A stretch of 64,000 nucleotides of DNA, from contig CAZOEL010000008.1 of NCBI GenBank assembly GCA_964578835.1, positions 1 to 64,000 of the forward strand, written 5' to 3'. A program made the position numbers and the translations under genes. Origin of the DNA: CAZOEL01 sp964578835 (lineage in GTDB: Bacteria; Desulfobacterota; Syntrophobacteria; Syntrophobacterales; Syntrophobacteraceae). Of this stretch, positions 52,067-61,197 are shown piece by piece (position 1 is the stretch's first letter; the number at the start of each line of letters is the position of its first letter). The notes under the pieces were generated by a model, which saw nothing but the letters and a program-made list of their open reading frames with translations, did no database searches and was not told where the DNA came from.

Positions 52067-52897
52067 ATGAAATCTGAAGAGATCAAAAATGCCGTTAAGT
52101 CAGGCTATGCCAAAGTGGCGCTTCTAAACGTACCCTGCTGCGGAACCAATAGCTCCTGTTGCGGAAGTTCCAACCTGGCTGAGGACATCAGCAGAAAGGT
52201 GGGCTATGGTGATGAGGAGCTCAAAGCCGTGCCCGAAGGGGCGAACCTTGGGCTTGGCTGTGGAAATCCCGTGGCCCTCGCATCCCTCAAGGAGGGAGAA
52301 ACGGTCCTCGACCTTGGCTCCGGCGCCGGCTTCGATTGCTTTATCGCCTCCTCCAAAGTAGGGACTACGGGAAAGATCATCGGGGTGGATATGACTCCGG
52401 AGATGATCGAGAAAGCAAGGCATAACGCTCAGGATGGTAATTTTGCCAACGTCGAGTTCCGCCTTGGAGAGATCGAACACCTTCCCGTTTCTGAAAACCA
52501 TGTCGATGTGGTGATCTCAAACTGCGTGATCAATCTCTCTCCCGACAAGAAAAAGGTCTTCCAGGAAGCCTTTCGGGTTCTAAAGCCCGGCGGCCGCCTC
52601 ATGGTCTCTGACATGGTTCTCCTGAAAGAGCTCCCCGAAGTCATCCGCAAATCCGTTGAGGCCTACGTCGGCTGCATAGCCGGGGCCATCATGAAGGAGG
52701 AATACCTCTCAGCAATTGAAGCTGCAGGATTTCAACGGATACAGGTGCTTGGCGAGGACGCCTATCCCATAGAGCTCATGGCTGCCGATCCGATAGCTCA
52801 GGCGATCTATTCCGATTTGAACCTCTCGGAGGATGGAGCGAAAGACCTCTCTGCGGCGGTTGCAAGCATCAAGGTTTCTGCAAGAAAACCGATTTGA
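52067..52897 (+). CDS. arsM: Arsenite S-adenosylmethionine methyltransferase ArsM
   Basis: A 276-residue class I methyltransferase. SAM-binding motif VLDLGSGAGFDCFIAS (about 84-99), the acidic loop GVDMTPEMIEKAR and the conserved ISNCVINLSPDK (cysteine about 152) are those of arsenite methyltransferases, as are LGLGCGNP (cysteine about 66) and the cysteine about 203 in YVGCIAGA. The N-terminal CCGTNSSCCG adds further cysteines. It converts As(III) to methylated forms, consistent with the ArsP-like permeases. ATG 52067 has AAAGGAGC upstream; 29 bases follow the AbrB-like gene, so both are cotranscribed. Confidence 0.95.
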   Translation: MKSEEIKNAVKSGYAKVALLNVPCCGTNSSCCGSSNLAEDISRKVGYGDEELKAVPEGANLGLGCGNPVALASLKEGETVLDLGSGAGFDCFIASSKVGTTGKIIGVDMTPEMIEKARHNAQDGNFANVEFRLGEIEHLPVSENHVDVVISNCVINLSPDKKKVFQEAFRVLKPGGRLMVSDMVLLKELPEVIRKSVEAYVGCIAGAIMKEEYLSAIEAAGFQRIQVLGEDAYPIELMAADPIAQAIYSDLNLSEDGAKDLSAAVASIKVSARKPI

Positions 52898-52909
52898 CCT
52901 TCTAGGAGA

Positions 52910-52954
52910 CGAGCAGATGGGATTTCCTTCATGCGCCCCAAAGAGATCTGCTCG
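52910..52954. terminator. Possible bidirectional terminator hairpin
   Basis: CGAGCAGAT (52910-52918) pairs with ATCTGCTCG (52946-52954), nine base pairs with a 27-base loop, in the 86-base gap between the convergent arsM and FmdE-like genes. No T-run follows. Confidence 0.4.
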
Positions 52955-52983
52955 CATCCTGTTATATCGCCTGCTCAATCCTT

Positions 52984-53727
52984 TTACTGTTCCCTTGGCA
53001 CGCTCTTATAATCGTTGTCCTTCCTCTTGCCTATATTCTGGCATACAGGTTCCGGCCAGGTGTAGCCCTTTACCTCTTCAAGGATGAAGGAATCCTTGAG
53101 CGGGCTGTTCACCATCCGTTTGGCGTAGCCCCATTGCAACTCCTGGAACTTGTCGAGATCTTTGGGACTAAAGTCACCCGACTCGATCTTTTTCATCTGA
53201 GTCTTGACATCTATGGGGTAAACTTCCGGATTGAGCTTTACATGGACGGTCCTGCCCGTCGAAACCTGCTGGACGTAGAACTCGCTTTCTTTGAGGGAGT
53301 TATCGATATGGTGAGTTCCGAATCGCAGCCTGGCGCCTGTGAGATAAGCAGCGACGTCTCCGCCGCAGGCCGAGTTGTTGGATACGATGCGAAGATCTGT
53401 TCGGTCAATAATCCCGTCAGGAAAGAGCGTATCGAAGGCAACCCGCAAGGCGGAGGCACTCTCAACGAGGCCACCGCAAAAATGACCGTGATACTTGATG
53501 AGGTCTTTGATGGTGATGGGCTTTGTCGAGGCAGCGTAGCGGCCGTACTTGTTCTCGGTATCCCTTAGCTCGAAAATGGGCGCGTGAGGACTCGTCCCAA
53601 GCCAATCTGGGAAGTACCATTCATCCTTGACATCCGGAGCGGCCTGAGAGCCGGCTGCGTACAGATCAATAGAAAATATCGAGGCTACAAGAAGAAACGA
53701 AAAGAAGGCAAAAGTCTTGATTCTCAT
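52984..53727 (-). CDS. Exported FmdE-like protein
   Basis: A 247-residue protein with an N-terminal signal peptide (about 1-24, ending at AAGSQAA). The FmdE motif YHGHFCGGLVESASALRVAF (about 92) and NNSACGGDVAAYLTG carry the conserved cysteine and histidine that may bind zinc or iron. FmdE is normally cytoplasmic and linked to molybdenum formylmethanofuran dehydrogenase or formate enzymes; an exported version is less common. The start at ATG 53727 has AGGAG seven bases upstream. It follows a lipoprotein gene by 71 bases. Confidence 0.88.
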   Translation of the reverse strand: MRIKTFAFFSFLLVASIFSIDLYAAGSQAAPDVKDEWYFPDWLGTSPHAPIFELRDTENKYGRYAASTKPITIKDLIKYHGHFCGGLVESASALRVAFDTLFPDGIIDRTDLRIVSNNSACGGDVAAYLTGARLRFGTHHIDNSLKESEFYVQQVSTGRTVHVKLNPEVYPIDVKTQMKKIESGDFSPKDLDKFQELQWGYAKRMVNSPLKDSFILEEVKGYTWPEPVCQNIGKRKDNDYKSVPREQ

Positions 53728-53798
53728 TTTGATCTCCTGTGATGGGTTTTGAGAAATTGAGATATTATGATGCCACTCTATCACGACATTCGCCGCAA

Positions 53799-54284
53799 TC
53801 AAGGCATCGCCGCTCGTCCTTTCTCTTGCAGTATTTCAAGGGCAGCCGCATGCAACTGTTTGGAATCGGCGCCGTCGGCACGATGAAATATCAGGCGAAC
53901 CGCAGTTCCCTTCTCGGCTATAACAGGGAAACGCAGCGTAAAGGACGAACTGTGTTGCCGGGACGGGAAATGGTGGTATTGAGCCGTACCGAGCTCCACT
54001 CTTTCACTATGGGGACCAATCACCGCAATATCGATGTGTCCGTCGCAAGTGGTAAATAGAGCCCCCTCCTTGTTGACTGATCCGGAAACTGTCAGTTCAT
54101 TGCCGTCCTGGTAGACATCGACACCGGATACAACTGCATGTGCGTCCCTCGAAGGTATTACCTCGATTCTGACAGCGCCCGCATCCCTGAGACTCACCCA
54201 GTTTGTTGCGCAACCGGCAATAAAGAAAGCAGAAAGCATATAAAGTCCGACAAAAAGCATCGTACGCTCTACTCCCGTTCTCAT
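53799..54284 (-). CDS. Lipoprotein of unknown function
   Basis: A 161-residue protein with a lipoprotein signal (FVGLYMLSAFFIAGC, lipid cysteine about 25). The mature part (VRIEVIPSRDAHAVVSGVDVYQDGNELTVSGSV) is a beta-sandwich-like domain of about 120 residues with GHIDIAVIGP. I do not recognise a named family. AAGGAAGG stands six bases before ATG 54284, which I prefer to the upstream ATG/TTG pair. It lies 25 bases after the PII-like gene and seems part of the czc operon. Confidence 0.75.
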   Translation of the reverse strand: MRTGVERTMLFVGLYMLSAFFIAGCATNWVSLRDAGAVRIEVIPSRDAHAVVSGVDVYQDGNELTVSGSVNKEGALFTTCDGHIDIAVIGPHSERVELGTAQYHHFPSRQHSSSFTLRFPVIAEKGTAVRLIFHRADGADSKQLHAAALEILQEKGRAAMP

Positions 54285-54309
54285 AACGCACCTTCCTTTC
54301 ATCAAATCA

Positions 54310-54651
54310 TCAAACGGCGCTTTCCCCGCGCTCGCCAGTGCTGATCCTCACTGCGGCTTCCACACTCGATACATAAATTTTTCCATCGCCGCGAAGACCC
54401 GTGCGGGCGTTTTCCTCGATGGTCGAGATGACCCGCTCAACCAGTTCGTTCCGGCAGACGATCTCTATTTTCATATGCTCTACGTAGTCGATGAAATCTT
54501 CCGTGATCTTTTCCGGCACGTTTCGAGCCCTCCCGCGCCCGAATCCCCGAATGTCCGAGACACTAATGCCGGTTAGACCCTCGATCTTCTGGAGAGCCAA
54601 TGTCACTTTGGAAAGTTTGTGCCGTTTGATGTATGCCTTGACCTCTTTCAT
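54310..54651 (-). CDS. PII-like signalling protein linked to CzcA
   Basis: A 113-residue protein with the PII ferredoxin-like fold (MKEVKAYIKRHKLSKVTLAL, GISVSDIRGFGRGRARN, KIEIVCRNELVERVISTIEE, GDGKIYVSSVEAAVRI). The T-loop lacks the tyrosine that is uridylylated in GlnB. This fits the PII-like group encoded beside heavy-metal RND pumps (PII-NG), so metal or nucleotide sensing at CzcA is the likely role. It starts three bases after the czcA stop. Confidence 0.88.
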   Translation of the reverse strand: MKEVKAYIKRHKLSKVTLALQKIEGLTGISVSDIRGFGRGRARNVPEKITEDFIDYVEHMKIEIVCRNELVERVISTIEENARTGLRGDGKIYVSSVEAAVRISTGERGESAV

Positions 54652-54653
54652 GG

Positions 54654-57600
54654 CTATTCCACCTTTGCTTTGAGTGAGGAGATTTCAGGTTCGACCCGGA
54701 CGGAAAACCACTTGTACAATGCCGGTATGACTAAGAGTGTGAGAACGGTCGATGTGACGATGCCTCCCATAACGACCGTCGCCAGGGGCCGTTGCACCTC
54801 GCTTCCCGTTCCGCTTGAAAAGAGGAGGGGAACGAGGCCAAGCGCCGTGGTCGCAGCGGTCATCAAAACGGGGCGCAACCTGAGACATGCCCCTCGCACT
54901 GAGGCTTCATCTATCGGCATCCCATCGCTTACGAGTTGGTTCAGGCAGCTCACGAGCACCATGCCGTTTCCCAGAACGATACCAAACAAGGCAATGAAGC
55001 CGATGGATGAGGGAACGGAAAGATTCTGCCCGGTAAGCCAAAGGGCTGCAACGCCGCCAACGAGCCCCAAGGGAATGTTGAGGATGATGAGAAGCGTGCT
55101 CTTAAGCGAGCCGAAGCTGCTGAAGAGCAGCAAGAAGACGATGAGCAGGGTAACGGGCACGACCAGAGTCAGACGCTTATTTGCCTCCTGCTGGAGCTCG
55201 AATTGCCCGCCCCAGCTCACCATGTACCCTGGAGGCAGGTTGATCCCGGAATCGATTGCCTGCTGAGCCTCTGCAACGAAGGAGCCCATGTCTCTACCGC
55301 GAACATTACACTGCACGGTAATGAACCGCTGGTTGTTTTCCCTGGTGATCTGCCTTGGGCCGACAATCTCCTCGATGGCTGCAAGCTCGTCGAGGGGTAC
55401 GTTCACGCCGGCCGACGACTTAACCAGGATGTGCCGTATGGCATCAAGGCTTTGGCGGCTTCGCGGCTCATACCAGGCAACGATATCGAAGCGTCGGATG
55501 TCTTCGAAAATCTGTCCAGCCTTGTCTCCCCCAACGGTCGTGCGGATGACCTGCTGGGCGTTCGCCACGCTGATGCCGTAGCGGGAGAGCGCCTTATGGT
55601 TCATGGAGATGCGAATCTGAGGCGTACCGCTCACCTGGTCTCTTTGCACATCGGCAGCTCCCTTCACTTTTCTGATTACGTGCTCCACTTCATCGGCCTT
55701 TTCCTTCAAAACCTCCATGTCGGGGCCGAAGATCTTTATGGCGAGCTCCGCCTTCGTGCCCGTAAGCAGTTCATCGACCGCTGCGGCGATGGGCTGCGTG
55801 AAATTGAACTGAACGCCGGGGAAACTCTCAAAGGCATGGCTCATCTTGGCGTAGAGCTCATCGGAAGTTGGGGCGCTCTTCCACTGATCTATGGGCTTGA
55901 GCCCCACAAAGGCTTCGGCGCTGTTTACCGGATCCGCGTGTGCTCCCACCTCGCCTCGCCCGACGCGTGTGACTATTCTTGTCACTTCGGGGAACTGCTC
56001 CATGAGCTGTTGCTCAAAGCGGATCATCGTATCGCGCGATTCCTCGAGAGATATGGACGGGGCCATAGTAGCCCGCACCAGAAGATCCCCTTCGTTGAGT
56101 CGCGGAACGAACTCAGAACCAAGCTTCGGAAGGATGATTCCTCCTGCGAGAAGCAGCAAGAGAGCCAGAACTACTGCAACCGCCCGGAAGCGTACAAAAA
56201 AGGAAACCAGAGGCCTGTAGAGGGTTAGCAGTAATCGGATGAGCAGCGCTTCCCCGAGTGTTCCCCCATTTCGTGCGGCTTTAGGGCGACACATCATAAG
56301 GTATGCGGCAACGGGGGCTAGCAGGACGGCAAAAACGAGCGAGCCCAGCATGGCCAAAGAGAGCGTATAAGCAAGGGGCTTGAAGGTTTTTCCTTCTACC
56401 CCTTGAAGGGTGAAGAGGGGCAAGAAGACGATCACAACGATGAAGATGGCAAAGAAGATCGGGCGCCCAACTTCCGAACAAGCCCGCAGCACGACCTTCA
56501 TGCGGGATTCCATAGGGTCGGCTTCCCGCAGCATACGGTCGACGTTTTCCACCATTACGATGGTTCCGTCCACCATCATGCCGATGGCAATGGCAAGCCC
56601 ACCGAGCGACATCAGGTTGGCCGATATATCAAAAGCCCTCATCAGGATGAAGGTAAAGAGAATGGAAAACGGGATAGAGGCGGCCACAACGAGGCTCGGG
56701 CGGATTCCTCCCATGAAGAGGAGCAGCACCAGAGCCACCAGCACGATCCCCTGGAGCAGAGCGTCGGTTACGGTCTTGATACACTTGGCTACCAGGGTTG
56801 CCTGGTCATAGTAGACGACCACCCTGATGCCGGGAGGAAGGATTTTGTTGATCTCATCTACGCGCTCCTTGGTCTTTGCGATAACGGTTGAGGTGTTTGT
56901 GCCGATGAGTTTGAGGATCATACCGACAACAGCTTCACCCTTGCCGTCCTTTGTGGCGAGTCCCTGCCTCAATTCGCCCCCTATGACCACATCGGCAACT
57001 TCGTGCAGGTGAATCGGTGTCCCGTCCACGGCTTTTATGGCAACGTCTTTGAGATCGGAGATGTCTTTTGCAAGACCCACCGAACGGACCAGGTACTGTT
57101 CGGAGTTCTTAACGATATACTGTGCTCCGACATTGGAATTGTTCGCCTTAACGGCGTCTATGACCTCGCTTATGGTGAGCTTGAAGCGCAGAAGATCGGG
57201 CGGGCGGATCTGCACCTGGTATTGCTTCACTTCTCCTCCAAGTGAGAGCACTTCCGTTACCCCCGGGACGGTCTGAAGGTTGAATTTGATGAGCCAGTCC
57301 TGAATCTCGCGCATCTCCTGCGGCGTGCGCTTGCCGGTATCATCCTCCACGAAATAGAAAAGGATCTGCCCGAGCCCCGTGGCTATAGGCCCCATTTCGG
57401 GCTCACCGAATCCTTCATGGATTTCTTCCTTGGCAAGCTGAAGGCGCTCTCCTACGAGCTGTCTTGCAAAGTAAATGTCCGTTCCATCTTCAAAGTAGAT
57501 ATTTATGACCGAAAGGCCGAAGTTCGATACGGAGCGGATTTCTTTCAGGTTCGGGAGTCCGTTCATAGCCACCTCAACCGGGTAGGTGACGTACTTTTCA

Positions 57601-57779
57601 ACCTCTTCCGGAGCCAGGCCCTCGGTTTCCGTGAACACCTGGACCAGAACGGGAGTGACATCCGGGAAAGCATCGACGGGCAATCGGCGATAGCTCGCGT
57701 ACCCTCCAGCCATCACTAGAATCCCGAGTGCAATCATCAGCAAACGATTGAGAAGGGCAAACTGGATGAGTTTATTCAC
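54654..57779 (-). CDS. czcA: Heavy-metal RND efflux pump CzcA/CusA family
   Basis: A 1041-residue pump of the heavy-metal subfamily. LAIAIGMMVDGTIVMVENVDRML holds the proton-relay helix with aspartate and glutamate, VEKYVTYPVEVAMNGLPNLKEIRS and VVYYDQATLVAKCI are typical of CzcA/CusA. N-terminal and C-terminal six-helix halves are both complete. It expels divalent (Zn, Co, Cd) or monovalent (Cu, Ag) ions; the sequence is not read closely enough to choose. Follows czcB by 18 bases and precedes the PII-like gene. Confidence 0.94.
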   Translation of the reverse strand: MNKLIQFALLNRLLMIALGILVMAGGYASYRRLPVDAFPDVTPVLVQVFTETEGLAPEEVEKYVTYPVEVAMNGLPNLKEIRSVSNFGLSVINIYFEDGTDIYFARQLVGERLQLAKEEIHEGFGEPEMGPIATGLGQILFYFVEDDTGKRTPQEMREIQDWLIKFNLQTVPGVTEVLSLGGEVKQYQVQIRPPDLLRFKLTISEVIDAVKANNSNVGAQYIVKNSEQYLVRSVGLAKDISDLKDVAIKAVDGTPIHLHEVADVVIGGELRQGLATKDGKGEAVVGMILKLIGTNTSTVIAKTKERVDEINKILPPGIRVVVYYDQATLVAKCIKTVTDALLQGIVLVALVLLLFMGGIRPSLVVAASIPFSILFTFILMRAFDISANLMSLGGLAIAIGMMVDGTIVMVENVDRMLREADPMESRMKVVLRACSEVGRPIFFAIFIVVIVFLPLFTLQGVEGKTFKPLAYTLSLAMLGSLVFAVLLAPVAAYLMMCRPKAARNGGTLGEALLIRLLLTLYRPLVSFFVRFRAVAVVLALLLLLAGGIILPKLGSEFVPRLNEGDLLVRATMAPSISLEESRDTMIRFEQQLMEQFPEVTRIVTRVGRGEVGAHADPVNSAEAFVGLKPIDQWKSAPTSDELYAKMSHAFESFPGVQFNFTQPIAAAVDELLTGTKAELAIKIFGPDMEVLKEKADEVEHVIRKVKGAADVQRDQVSGTPQIRISMNHKALSRYGISVANAQQVIRTTVGGDKAGQIFEDIRRFDIVAWYEPRSRQSLDAIRHILVKSSAGVNVPLDELAAIEEIVGPRQITRENNQRFITVQCNVRGRDMGSFVAEAQQAIDSGINLPPGYMVSWGGQFELQQEANKRLTLVVPVTLLIVFLLLFSSFGSLKSTLLIILNIPLGLVGGVAALWLTGQNLSVPSSIGFIALFGIVLGNGMVLVSCLNQLVSDGMPIDEASVRGACLRLRPVLMTAATTALGLVPLLFSSGTGSEVQRPLATVVMGGIVTSTVLTLLVIPALYKWFSVRVEPEISSLKAKVE

Positions 57780-57797
57780 TTGGCGCGCTCCCTTCCA

Positions 57798-59120
57798 TTA
57801 GTGGTTGTGGCCGTCGCCGAAGGCGCCTTTGGATAGCTGCGCCTTGAGGGTGAACGCGCCTTTTACGGCGTAGATTTCCCCTTCGCTGATCCCCGAAGTG
57901 ATCTCGACAGTGGTGTCGTTGGTGCGTCCGATAGTCACCGTTTTGGGCTCAAAGCCCTCGTCGGTGCGCACAAAGACAACAGTTTTTTCATCGACGGTTT
58001 GCAGCGCTGTTTTTGAAACGAGAAGCGGAACAGAAACGTCATCCACGGCAACCCTCGCCGTAACGAACATACCCGGACGCCAATATCCGTCAGAGTTCGG
58101 CAGCACAACCCTGGCAAGGGCCGTACGGGTCTCCTCGGCAACCATCGGCCCCACGTATGTGATCTTTCCTTCGGTTTCACGGGCTCTCTGCCCTGAGGAG
58201 ACAACAACGGAAAGTCCCTTTTGGACGTTAGGAATATCCTTCTGGTAGATATTGAGATTCACCCAGACGGAGCTCAGGTCGGCAATGACAAAGGCCTCCG
58301 TGTCCTCCTTGAGCACCTCTCCCAGAGTGATATGTTTTTCAATTACGGTAGCGTTGAAAGGGGCGATGATTTCAAGTCTGGTAAACGAACCCTCCTGGTT
58401 CTGAGGAATCGTCTTCATGTGGTCGCGCGACAAGCCGAAGGCATGGAGCTTCTGCTCCGCCGAACGTCGGGCGATGAGGGCTTCGGCATGGACCTGCTTT
58501 GCATCGAGGTATTCCTCTTCAGATGATATCTTTTTCTTCCAAAGTCTCTCCTCGCGACTGTATCTCGCTTGTGCAAGTGAAACCTTTTCCTTGGCTGCAA
58601 GGTATTCGGCCCTGGCGTCTGCCAGCTCGCGGCTCGCTATAACTGCCATCACCTCTCCCTGCTTTACCGTGTCACCGAGATTTTTTAGGACCTCCCGCAC
58701 AACTCCCGAAACCGATGGAACGATGTGGGCCATGCGATCCGCATTGACAGAGATCTCTCCTGGAAGATTTGCGTGAGTTTTGAGCTTACCCGGTCCCGCT
58801 GCCGCCGTTTCAATCCCGTGTTTTCTCATATCCGTTTCGCTTAGATGAACTACCTTCTCGTCTTTATGCTCCTCTTCGCTCTCGCCTTCGTGGCTGTCCG
58901 TGGGCTCGCCTTTCACGTGCGATTTTTCGTCTTTTTCGTGTTCCTTTGAAGGGTTGCTTTCCTCGTGATCGTCATGCTTTTCGTATGCAGACGAAACCCT
59001 GACGCCATGAGAATCTGCAGCTACCGAGAGCAAGGCGCCCGAAAATTTCGCTTCAAGCGCCGCAACAGCTATCAAAGCCAGAGCAACTATGGCAAACATC
59101 GCTATCTTCTTATTCTTCAT
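57798..59120 (-). CDS. czcB: Heavy-metal efflux adaptor CzcB
   Basis: A 440-residue membrane-fusion protein. After an N-terminal membrane anchor (about 5-30), residues about 40-95 are a His/Asp/Glu-rich linker (YEKHDDHEESNPSKEHEKDE) that can bind metal, as in CzcB. Then come a lipoyl domain (AHIVPSVSGVVREVLKNLGD), a coiled hairpin (about 165-235), and beta domains ending in a FGDGHNH tail. It connects CzcA with CzcC. GGAGGCAAG precedes ATG 59120. Confidence 0.94.
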   Translation of the reverse strand: MKNKKIAMFAIVALALIAVAALEAKFSGALLSVAADSHGVRVSSAYEKHDDHEESNPSKEHEKDEKSHVKGEPTDSHEGESEEEHKDEKVVHLSETDMRKHGIETAAAGPGKLKTHANLPGEISVNADRMAHIVPSVSGVVREVLKNLGDTVKQGEVMAVIASRELADARAEYLAAKEKVSLAQARYSREERLWKKKISSEEEYLDAKQVHAEALIARRSAEQKLHAFGLSRDHMKTIPQNQEGSFTRLEIIAPFNATVIEKHITLGEVLKEDTEAFVIADLSSVWVNLNIYQKDIPNVQKGLSVVVSSGQRARETEGKITYVGPMVAEETRTALARVVLPNSDGYWRPGMFVTARVAVDDVSVPLLVSKTALQTVDEKTVVFVRTDEGFEPKTVTIGRTNDTTVEITSGISEGEIYAVKGAFTLKAQLSKGAFGDGHNH

Positions 59121-59143
59121 TACTTGCCTCCTTCTTTGGGTTT

Positions 59144-60520
59144 TCAGGGCAATGAGAGCCTCTCTCCCGTTAATCGTTCCACGTCCGAGACAGCCTTATG
59201 ATAGGAGGCCAGAGAGTCGATGTATTTTCCCTTCGCTTCAAACAAGGTCCTCTGGGCATCAAGGAATGTGAGAAAATCGAACTTCCCCTCACGATAACCT
59301 TCCTCGGAGGCATCGAACGCGGCTTGTGCGGCGGGGAGCACATCGTTAACAAGGCTCGTGGCTTCGGCATGGGAGAAGACGAGAGCCCGGTATGCTTCGG
59401 CCAGGTCGGCGCCGGCCTTCTGCTCAGCTTCCCTGTATTCCTCCCTGGCTTTTGCGAGCCTGTAGCGAGCTTCCTTGACGCCCCCTTGGTTTCGATCGAA
59501 AAGAGGGATCGGGATGGATATACCGATGACGAAAGCACTGTCGTCGGTATCGCTGAAGCGCTGAACCCCGCCGCTCACCGTGATATCCGGGATGCTACCG
59601 GCCTTCTCCAACTCAACGGCTGCTTTGCGCTGCTCCATCTCCTTCACCCAGCGGGCCACGTCGGGGTTTTGGGCAACGAGCGCGTTCAGCTGTTCAGCCG
59701 AAGGAATAGGAGACAGCGTATCGAGCGCGCCATCGACCTTCTCGAAGACGGGTGATTTCTCGCCCCAGTTCACCGAGAGACGCTTTCTGGCAGCTTCTAG
59801 ATTGCTCTTGGCCTGCGCGAGCTCGATCTTGCTGTTTGACAGAGTGACTCCCGATTTGATCTCTTCCAGAGGAGAAACCTTCCCGGCCTTCACTCGCTCT
59901 GATACGGTGTGCAAAACCTGCTCCGAGAGGCGCACCAGTTCTGTTGCAAGAGATACCTGTTCCTGGGCTGCAAGGACTTCGACGAAGGCTTTCGTGGTTT
60001 CACTGAAGACATCGAGCTTCTTGGCCTCATAGTCCCATCCGGCGAGGTCCCGCTCGAGTGCGGCGGCATGAGCTCGCCTGGAGCGCTTCCCTCCCAATTC
60101 GATCAACTGGCTCAGTTGCAGGGTGCTCACTGCCGCATCGAATCCCTGGCGTTCGCCGGAGCCTGCGAACTCTTCTATCTCTATCCCTACATCAGGATTC
60201 GGAGGAAGTCCGACCTGGAGAGTCTTTGCCTCTTGAGCCCGGACCTCCCAGGAGAAGGCCGCAAGTTCCGGGTTTTTCATCAGTGCAAGCGAAAGAGCCC
60301 GGGGCAATGTAACGACTGTCGATTTGAGATCTTCATCGGGAGGTCTCTCTACAATATCGGACGGCTCAAGGGGAGGCCTAAAAGCTCCGATGTCTCTGCC
60401 GAGAGGGCTCGGTTCAGGCCATGCGGTATCCTGAACCGGCGTAGAAGCACATCCCGTAGGCCCTGCTACAGCCGTAACAGTCAAGAAAAGGAATAGATAG
60501 ACGACGTACCTCAACTGCAT
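59144..60520 (-). CDS. czcC: Outer-membrane efflux protein CzcC
   Basis: A 458-residue TolC-family protein with a lipoprotein-type signal (VAGPTGC at about 18-24). Repeat one contains LPRALSLALMKNPELAAFSWE, repeat two VLPAAQAAFDASEEGYREGKFDFLTFLDAQR. The order C-B-A matches metal-resistance operons. GGAGGATTCC precedes ATG 60520. Confidence 0.92.
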   Translation of the reverse strand: MQLRYVVYLFLFLTVTAVAGPTGCASTPVQDTAWPEPSPLGRDIGAFRPPLEPSDIVERPPDEDLKSTVVTLPRALSLALMKNPELAAFSWEVRAQEAKTLQVGLPPNPDVGIEIEEFAGSGERQGFDAAVSTLQLSQLIELGGKRSRRAHAAALERDLAGWDYEAKKLDVFSETTKAFVEVLAAQEQVSLATELVRLSEQVLHTVSERVKAGKVSPLEEIKSGVTLSNSKIELAQAKSNLEAARKRLSVNWGEKSPVFEKVDGALDTLSPIPSAEQLNALVAQNPDVARWVKEMEQRKAAVELEKAGSIPDITVSGGVQRFSDTDDSAFVIGISIPIPLFDRNQGGVKEARYRLAKAREEYREAEQKAGADLAEAYRALVFSHAEATSLVNDVLPAAQAAFDASEEGYREGKFDFLTFLDAQRTLFEAKGKYIDSLASYHKAVSDVERLTGERLSLP

Positions 60521-60619
60521 TGGAATCCTCCAATAAGTTGTGTTTGGTTAGAGCTCGGCACAGAGCACGCAGCTCTTCAGATACAGGAATGGTTTTGTCG
60601 AGTAAGAGGAGCTAAAGTA

Positions 60620-61090
60620 TCAAATCAGGAGAATGACGGAACGGAGGGAAGCAAGAGAGGAATTACCGGCATGATTGATAGCGGAAATACCAGTTGTGGC
60701 GGTGCTTTCCTGAGCCGGCGATATAGAAGAGCTCACGGCGCCAGCCTGAGAATGAGCAAGAATCTTGAATTGGGTGGAAGAGGGCTGGTGATCGGGACTA
60801 TTACTGAAAAGGGGAATATCCACGCAGGAAACGCAGTGTTGTCCGGCGCAGGGGAAGGCGGTTGGATCGGATGCATGGTGTGAAGCGAGAGCGTTGGCAG
60901 TTACAGCCATGTGGTGGTGGCTCTTCGCCTTCGCAGTCTCCATCTCGATGTGGAGATGGCCGCCTGTTCCGATACAGAGCACAGCTCCTTCCATACCGCC
61001 AATAGTCAGGAGATAGACTGCAACACAAAACAATACGCTCGGTTTCTTCAATAGCACCATATCGACCCTGAGAAACATCAGAAAGCTCAT
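60620..61090 (-). CDS. Small His/Cys-bearing exported protein before czcCBA
   Basis: A 156-residue protein with an N-terminal hydrophobic segment (LFCVAVYLLTIGGMEGAVLC, about 17-38). The mature part starts VLCIGTGGHLHIEME, has AKSHHHMAV, and a cysteine pair in HCVSCVDIPL, then a Ser/Thr-rich tail. Similar small proteins precede CzcC genes in other bacteria, and the histidines suggest metal binding in the periplasm. ATG 61090 with GAGGAGCGAGGTGGA upstream is the likely start; ATG 61114 is possible. Confidence 0.7.
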   Translation of the reverse strand: MSFLMFLRVDMVLLKKPSVLFCVAVYLLTIGGMEGAVLCIGTGGHLHIEMETAKAKSHHHMAVTANALASHHASDPTAFPCAGQHCVSCVDIPLFSNSPDHQPSSTQFKILAHSQAGAVSSSISPAQESTATTGISAINHAGNSSLASLRSVILLI

Positions 61091-61197
61091 TCCACCTCGC
61101 TCCTCATAATTCATACCCCTCTTTGCCGATGCCGCTACAACAGGATCATAGGCTTCGCATTCTTTATGCTCTTTTAGAGAAATAAAATTTGGTCAGT

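Noticed and set aside
60521..61197. Search for a sigma-54 promoter upstream of czcC and of the small exported protein
   Set aside because: No GG-N10-GC element with surrounding consensus was found by eye on the minus strand.
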